From: Anaerolineales bacterium
Lineage (GTDB): Bacteria; Chloroflexota; Anaerolineae; Anaerolineales; Villigracilaceae
Direction: 5' to 3'
Assembly: GCA_017882065.1 (NCBI GenBank)
Contig: JADGQD010000001.1
Location: 1 to 35,683 of the forward strand
Length of the DNA: 35,683 nt
In this document: positions 32,502 through 35,683 of the stretch, one piece after another
Numbering within the stretch: the stretch's first letter is position 1
How the letters are laid out: each line of letters opens with the position of its first letter
Program-made: the position numbers and the translations under genes
Notes under the pieces: generated by a model
The model's input: the letters and a program-made list of their open reading frames with translations, nothing else
Databases searched by the model: none
What the model was told of the DNA's origin: nothing

Positions 32502-32514
32502 GGTAGGGATTATA
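32502..32514 (-). promoter_or_regulatory. TATAAT box, leaderless promoter of ricT
   Basis: Minus-strand TATAAT (32514-32509) is followed by seven bases (CCCTACC) and ATG 32501. The surrounding CTACGGTATAATC is the same 13-mer as in front of moaC. Confidence 0.6.
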
Positions 32515-32549
32515 CCGTAGAGAAGACCAGTCGGATCGTCTCTGGGAAT

Positions 32550-33599
32550 CTAGATGATGTTGATCTTTGGGATGTTATTTTGTTCCAGGGCTGTTACACT
32601 GACCCTGGCTGCGACCTGCTCGGCGATGGATTTGAGCGCTTGCGCGGCTGCCGAATCGGGGCGGGACGCCACAATTGGTTCACCGGTATCGCCACCGATT
32701 CTCACAGACTGTTCCATCGGCACCGCGCCCAGGAAAGGTACTTTGGCAACCCGCGCCAGGTCTTCGCCGCCGCCGGACCCAAAAAACTCGCCGCGCATAT
32801 TTTCGATGACTCCCAGGATGGGCACTTCGAGTGTGCGGAACATCTCCAACCCGCGGCTGGCGTCTTCAAGCGAGATGGCCTGGGGCAAGGTCACAATAAC
32901 CACTCCGGAGAGCGGCAGCGTCTGCGCCAGCGACAGAGGCACATCGCCGGTACCGGGTGGCAGGTCAATAATAAGATAGTCCAGTTCACCCCATTCCACG
33001 TCAGACAGGAACTGGCGAATGGCGGAATTGAGCATCGGACCGCGCCAGATGAGTGGCTGTCCGGGCTTGACCAGAAAGCCCATGGACATCACCTTGACAC
33101 CATAGGCATCAGCCGGGATAAGTTTACTATCTTTCGTGCCGGGAATATCGTGGATGCCCATCATCGTCGGGATGTTGGGGCCGTAGATATCGGCGTCCAT
33201 CAAGCCAACCCGCGCTCCGGCCTGAGCCAGTGCCACGGCCAGGTTGGCGCTGACCGTGCTCTTGCCCACGCCGCCCTTACCGGAAGCCACTGCGATGGCG
33301 TTGCGTATGGGGAGCTGCAAAAGTCCTCGCAAACGCCCGTCAGCAGGGACGTTGGCAATCATCTTGATGTAAACAGTCTTCACACCGGGGACGGTCAGCG
33401 CGGCTTGGCGGGCAGCTTTTTCGATACTGCCCTTGAGAGGGCAGGCCGGAGTGGTCAGGAGGATGGTAAAGCTGACTGCCGCGCCCTTGATTTCCAGGTC
33501 GCGGACCATATTCAACGTGACCAGATCTTTGTGCAATTCGGGTTCCTGGACTTTGCTCAGAGCGGCCAGAATTGTTTCAGCAGATATTTTTGGGGACAT
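32550..33599 (-). CDS. mrp: Mrp/ApbC-type Fe-S carrier ATPase (no C-terminal CxxC)
   Basis: 349-aa P-loop ATPase with an N-terminal DUF59/MIP18-like domain (about 1-85, with TTPACPLKGSIE, Cys53). The deviant Walker A is GKGGVGKS (107-114), and MDADIYGPNIP and the IIDLPPGTGD Walker B follow. It carries or delivers Fe-S clusters in the cytoplasm. Where Mrp proteins usually have IENM-x(n)-CPxC-x(n)-FGSGGG, this one reads IENMRGEFFGSGGG, so the cluster-binding CxxC is absent. It is downstream of nuoI and a Cys-rich protein, suggesting work on complex I Fe-S clusters. Confidence 0.93.
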   Translation of the reverse strand: MSPKISAETILAALSKVQEPELHKDLVTLNMVRDLEIKGAAVSFTILLTTPACPLKGSIEKAARQAALTVPGVKTVYIKMIANVPADGRLRGLLQLPIRNAIAVASGKGGVGKSTVSANLAVALAQAGARVGLMDADIYGPNIPTMMGIHDIPGTKDSKLIPADAYGVKVMSMGFLVKPGQPLIWRGPMLNSAIRQFLSDVEWGELDYLIIDLPPGTGDVPLSLAQTLPLSGVVIVTLPQAISLEDASRGLEMFRTLEVPILGVIENMRGEFFGSGGGEDLARVAKVPFLGAVPMEQSVRIGGDTGEPIVASRPDSAAAQALKSIAEQVAARVSVTALEQNNIPKINII

Positions 33600-33617
33600 G
33601 GCTACCTTTAGATTGAT

Positions 33618-33971
33618 TTATTTATGCCATTCAGCGGCACACTCGTTCTGTAAGAACACACTTACTTCGGTCCTGGCCGTCTCGAACAGTCCGGTTAATT
33701 CTTCATCCGAGCCGTGGAAACGCTTGAGGGATTGTTTGGCACACACAATGCAGCCATGCATGGCGCGGAATGCATCCGCATTACAGGTGGCGCAATTGTT
33801 CAAGCGTGCCATCATCAGGATGAATGCCATCTGCTCTGGGCTATCCGGTCCGGTTTTTTTCACAGCCGCGACCAACTCCTGCCACGTTGTGCCACGTTCG
33901 TTGCAGAGCGGCGAGATGCCGCGGGGAGGAAAGATCAGGTCGGTGTCAGGGTTGTACATTTCGACGTTCAT
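33618..33971 (-). CDS. Cys-rich conserved hypothetical protein between nuoI and mrp
   Basis: 117-aa soluble protein with no family I recognise. Six cysteines (23, 60, 63, 74, 77, 111); the middle four form two CxxC pairs ten residues apart within a helical segment (NNCATCNADAFRAMHGCIVC). That spacing could bind zinc or an Fe-S cluster or act as a redox pair; the CxxC in a helix is loosely like AhpD/carboxymuconolactone-type proteins. Its start overlaps the nuoI stop (ATGA), and mrp follows after 18 bases, so it is translated with the respiratory and Fe-S genes. A complex I assembly role is a guess. Confidence 0.75.
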   Translation of the reverse strand: MNVEMYNPDTDLIFPPRGISPLCNERGTTWQELVAAVKKTGPDSPEQMAFILMMARLNNCATCNADAFRAMHGCIVCAKQSLKRFHGSDEELTGLFETARTEVSVFLQNECAAEWHK

Positions 33972-34570
33972 TCGCCTTGACTTGTGCGGGAGGCTGCCTT
34001 GGCAGCCCGTGCGGCATCTTCGCGTCTCGCGTTAACTGGACGTATGTTCTCGTAGTACCTGGCTGATTTCGACAACCTGGTTTCGTCGTACACATTGCGA
34101 GTGAAGGATGCCAGTTCGTAATCATGATCCATTTTGATGGCGTCAAACGGGCAGAATTCTGCACACAACCCGCAGTTCATGCAGATATCAGCGTCAATAT
34201 AAAACTCGGCCGGGTCTGGAATCGGGCGGCCAGTGGCGGGATCGGTGGAGCGGACGATCCAGATGCACTGCGGCGGGCAGACTTTGGCGCAGATTCCGCA
34301 AGAAGTGCACCGCAGTGGCTTTTCTCCGTTCGGGCCTTCATCATAAACCAGGAACGGCACAAAACGGAATTCTTCCGGGACCGGGATTTTTTCTTCCGGG
34401 TATTGCACGGTGAAAATGCCACGCGCATCCTTGCTGCCGCGGTGGGCGATGCCTTTATCAGTGTGGTAACGTTTGCCCAACCAGCTCAGATCGTCGAGGT
34501 AGGTTTCAGCAAAGCGCTTGAGACTGACGCTGAGGCCTTTTAAGATACCTTTACCATACATATCGCTCAT
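33968..34570 (-). CDS. nuoI: NADH-quinone oxidoreductase subunit I
   Basis: 200-aa peripheral-arm subunit of complex I. Two classical 4Fe-4S motifs carry electrons to cluster N2: C88-C91-C94-C98 and C130-C133-C136-C140. The N-terminal part includes TVQYPEEKIPVPEEFRF, typical of bacterial NuoI. It begins 9 bases after the nuoD stop. In most bacteria nuoI sits between nuoH and nuoJ; here it follows nuoD directly and nuoH is not downstream. Confidence 0.95.
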   Translation of the reverse strand: MSDMYGKGILKGLSVSLKRFAETYLDDLSWLGKRYHTDKGIAHRGSKDARGIFTVQYPEEKIPVPEEFRFVPFLVYDEGPNGEKPLRCTSCGICAKVCPPQCIWIVRSTDPATGRPIPDPAEFYIDADICMNCGLCAEFCPFDAIKMDHDYELASFTRNVYDETRLSKSARYYENIRPVNARREDAARAAKAASRTSQGE

Positions 34571-34579
34571 GGATTTCTC

Positions 34580-35683
34580 CTACCGGTCCACTTCACCGAG
34601 AACAATGTCAATCGAGCCGAGCACGGCCACCACGTCGGCCACTTTCTGTCCGATGCATATAGGGCCGAAGGCGGTCAGGTTGATGAACGATGGAGCGCGG
34701 ACGTGGTAGCGCCAGGGGGTGGGCTTGCCATTCGAGATGACATAGAAACCGAGTTCGCCCTTAGGACCCTCAACCCGTCCATATGCTTCGCCGGGCGGGA
34801 CGCGCACCTGATACATCGGCTTTAGAGCCATCACCGGCCCATCCGGAAGCTGCTTGACAGCCTGCTGGACAATACGAATGCTCTGGCGGATCTCGTCAAA
34901 GCGCACCATCAACCGGTCGTAGATGTCACCATTTGTGCGCACAACCACGTCAAACTCGAAGCGATCATAGATGGAATAGGGTTCGGCACGGCGCACGTCG
35001 TAAGGGATGCCAGAAGCGCGCAGCAATGGGCCGGAGGCAGAATACTTGATCGCATCTTCGGCGGTTAGAACGCCCTGTCCGATCCCGCGCGAGCGGATAA
35101 TTTCGTTTTCGCTCAAGAATCGGTCAATTTCTTCTATTTTGCGCGGCAGCCGTTCAAAGAATAAGCCCTTGATTTTTTGGAGAGTACCTTCCGGAAGGTC
35201 CCGGGCAACGCCGCCAAAGCGGAAGTAGTTACACATCATGCGCGAACCAGAGACTGCTTCGAAGATGTCCAGAAGCAGTTCACGCTCTTCCAGGGCATAC
35301 AGCATCGGGGTAAAATACGCACCCAGATCGTTGAGCAATGCACCGATTGCCATCAAGTGGTTGGCGATACGGGTCATTTCGGCCATCATCACACGGATGT
35401 ATTCGGCGCGTTCCGTCGGTTTGACGTTCATCAGTTTTTCAACTGCCAGCGCATAGCCGAAATTATTGCTCATGGACGAGAGGTAGTCCAGACGGTCGGT
35501 GTACGGCATGTTCATGATAAAGGTATTGCGCTCACCTATCTTCTCATGGTTGCGATGCAGGTATCCCATTACCGGTTTCAGGTTGACGATTTTTTCTCCG
35601 TCCAGCACAACGGCGACGCGGAAGACCCCATGCGTGGAAGGATGTTGCGGGCCCAGGTTGACGATGATGTGGTCTGTGTCCAG
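34580..35683 (-). CDS. nuoD: NADH-quinone oxidoreductase subunit D, 5' end beyond window
   Basis: The 367 visible residues make up most of the 49-kDa subunit that forms the quinone site with NuoB. The window edge cuts the gene; the visible part opens LDTDHIIVNLGPQHPSTHGV, so only a short N-terminus (perhaps with a fused NuoC) is missing. Other family motifs are GYLHRNHEKIGE, NMPYTDRLDYLSSM, the GGVARDLP region and the C-terminal AVLGSIDIVLGEVDR. There is no internal start at 35608: the frame is open through the edge. Confidence 0.96.
   Translation of the reverse strand: MDTDHIIVNLGPQHPSTHGVFRVAVVLDGEKIVNLKPVMGYLHRNHEKIGERNTFIMNMPYTDRLDYLSSMSNNFGYALAVEKLMNVKPTERAEYIRVMMAEMTRIANHLMAIGALLNDLGAYFTPMLYALEERELLLDIFEAVSGSRMMCNYFRFGGVARDLPEGTLQKIKGLFFERLPRKIEEIDRFLSENEIIRSRGIGQGVLTAEDAIKYSASGPLLRASGIPYDVRRAEPYSIYDRFEFDVVVRTNGDIYDRLMVRFDEIRQSIRIVQQAVKQLPDGPVMALKPMYQVRVPPGEAYGRVEGPKGELGFYVISNGKPTPWRYHVRAPSFINLTAFGPICIGQKVADVVAVLGSIDIVLGEVDR

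Noticed and set aside
32214..33611. A long open frame (465 codons) on the plus strand antisense to ricT and mrp
   Set aside because: It lies opposite two well-recognised proteins, has no recognisable motif, and long antisense frames are common at this GC content.
1..35683. CRISPR arrays, insertion sequences, toxin-antitoxin pairs, phage genes, tRNA or rRNA genes
   Set aside because: I looked for spaced direct repeats, transposase motifs, small paired ORFs and tRNA arms and saw none that hold up.

Overview
The window looks like a chromosomal stretch from a member of the Chloroflexota, probably class Anaerolineae. Three things suggest this: roughly 55-60% GC; small lipoproteins with proline/threonine-rich stalks, one of them carrying an NBR1-Ig-like domain next to recA; and the mix of a fused 2-oxoacid:ferredoxin oxidoreductase, a CUT1 sugar transporter and complex I genes. 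The taxonomic call is inference. No phage, transposase, CRISPR array, tRNA or rRNA was seen. Nearly everything is core metabolism and housekeeping.

Layout. 1-2007: a terminator of an upstream gene, then typA/bipA (+) with its own terminator. 2012-6103 (mostly -): methyltransferase and Nudix hydrolase (overlapping pair), pirin, an NfsA-like nitroreductase behind a palindromic operator, a broken four-TM membrane protein gene (+), and an NBR1-Ig lipoprotein. 6131-10608 (-): recA with its own promoter and a LexA-like box, preceded by an M23 peptidase lipoprotein, a PD40-repeat lipoprotein and a small conserved protein. 10668-15302 (+): moaC-moaD-moaE, a threonine-synthase-like enzyme, a MoxR ATPase and a DUF58 protein, apparently one operon. 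15409-20010 (+): ornithine carbamoyltransferase, ornithine aminotransferase, alanine dehydrogenase and an acetyl-CoA hydrolase/CoA-transferase family protein, followed by pyruvate kinase (20091-21509). 21539-25776 (-): korAB, arfB and an EamA transporter. 25928-29335 (-): a glucose-type ABC transporter (binding protein and two permeases, no ATPase). 29668-32501 (-): RicT/PSP1, PIG-L deacetylase, M20 amidohydrolase. 32550-35683 (-): nuoD (cut by the window end), nuoI, a Cys-rich small protein and Mrp.

How the genes fit together. korAB with complex I and Mrp fits an anaerobic or facultative, ferredoxin-linked metabolism. The ornithine block, alanine dehydrogenase and the CoA-transferase could form an amino-acid catabolic route ending near pyruvate and acetyl-CoA. 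The moa operon supplies molybdenum cofactor.

The most interesting signals are regulatory. Five genes have an exact TATAAT box only 6-7 bases before their ATG, implying leaderless mRNAs. Several palindromes without T-tracts sit directly on or after stop codons and share a GTAG...CTAC frame. The signal peptide of one lipoprotein is encoded inside a short inverted or tandem repeat. The Mrp protein lacks the expected C-terminal CxxC. I did not find a convincing new multi-gene defence or mobile system.
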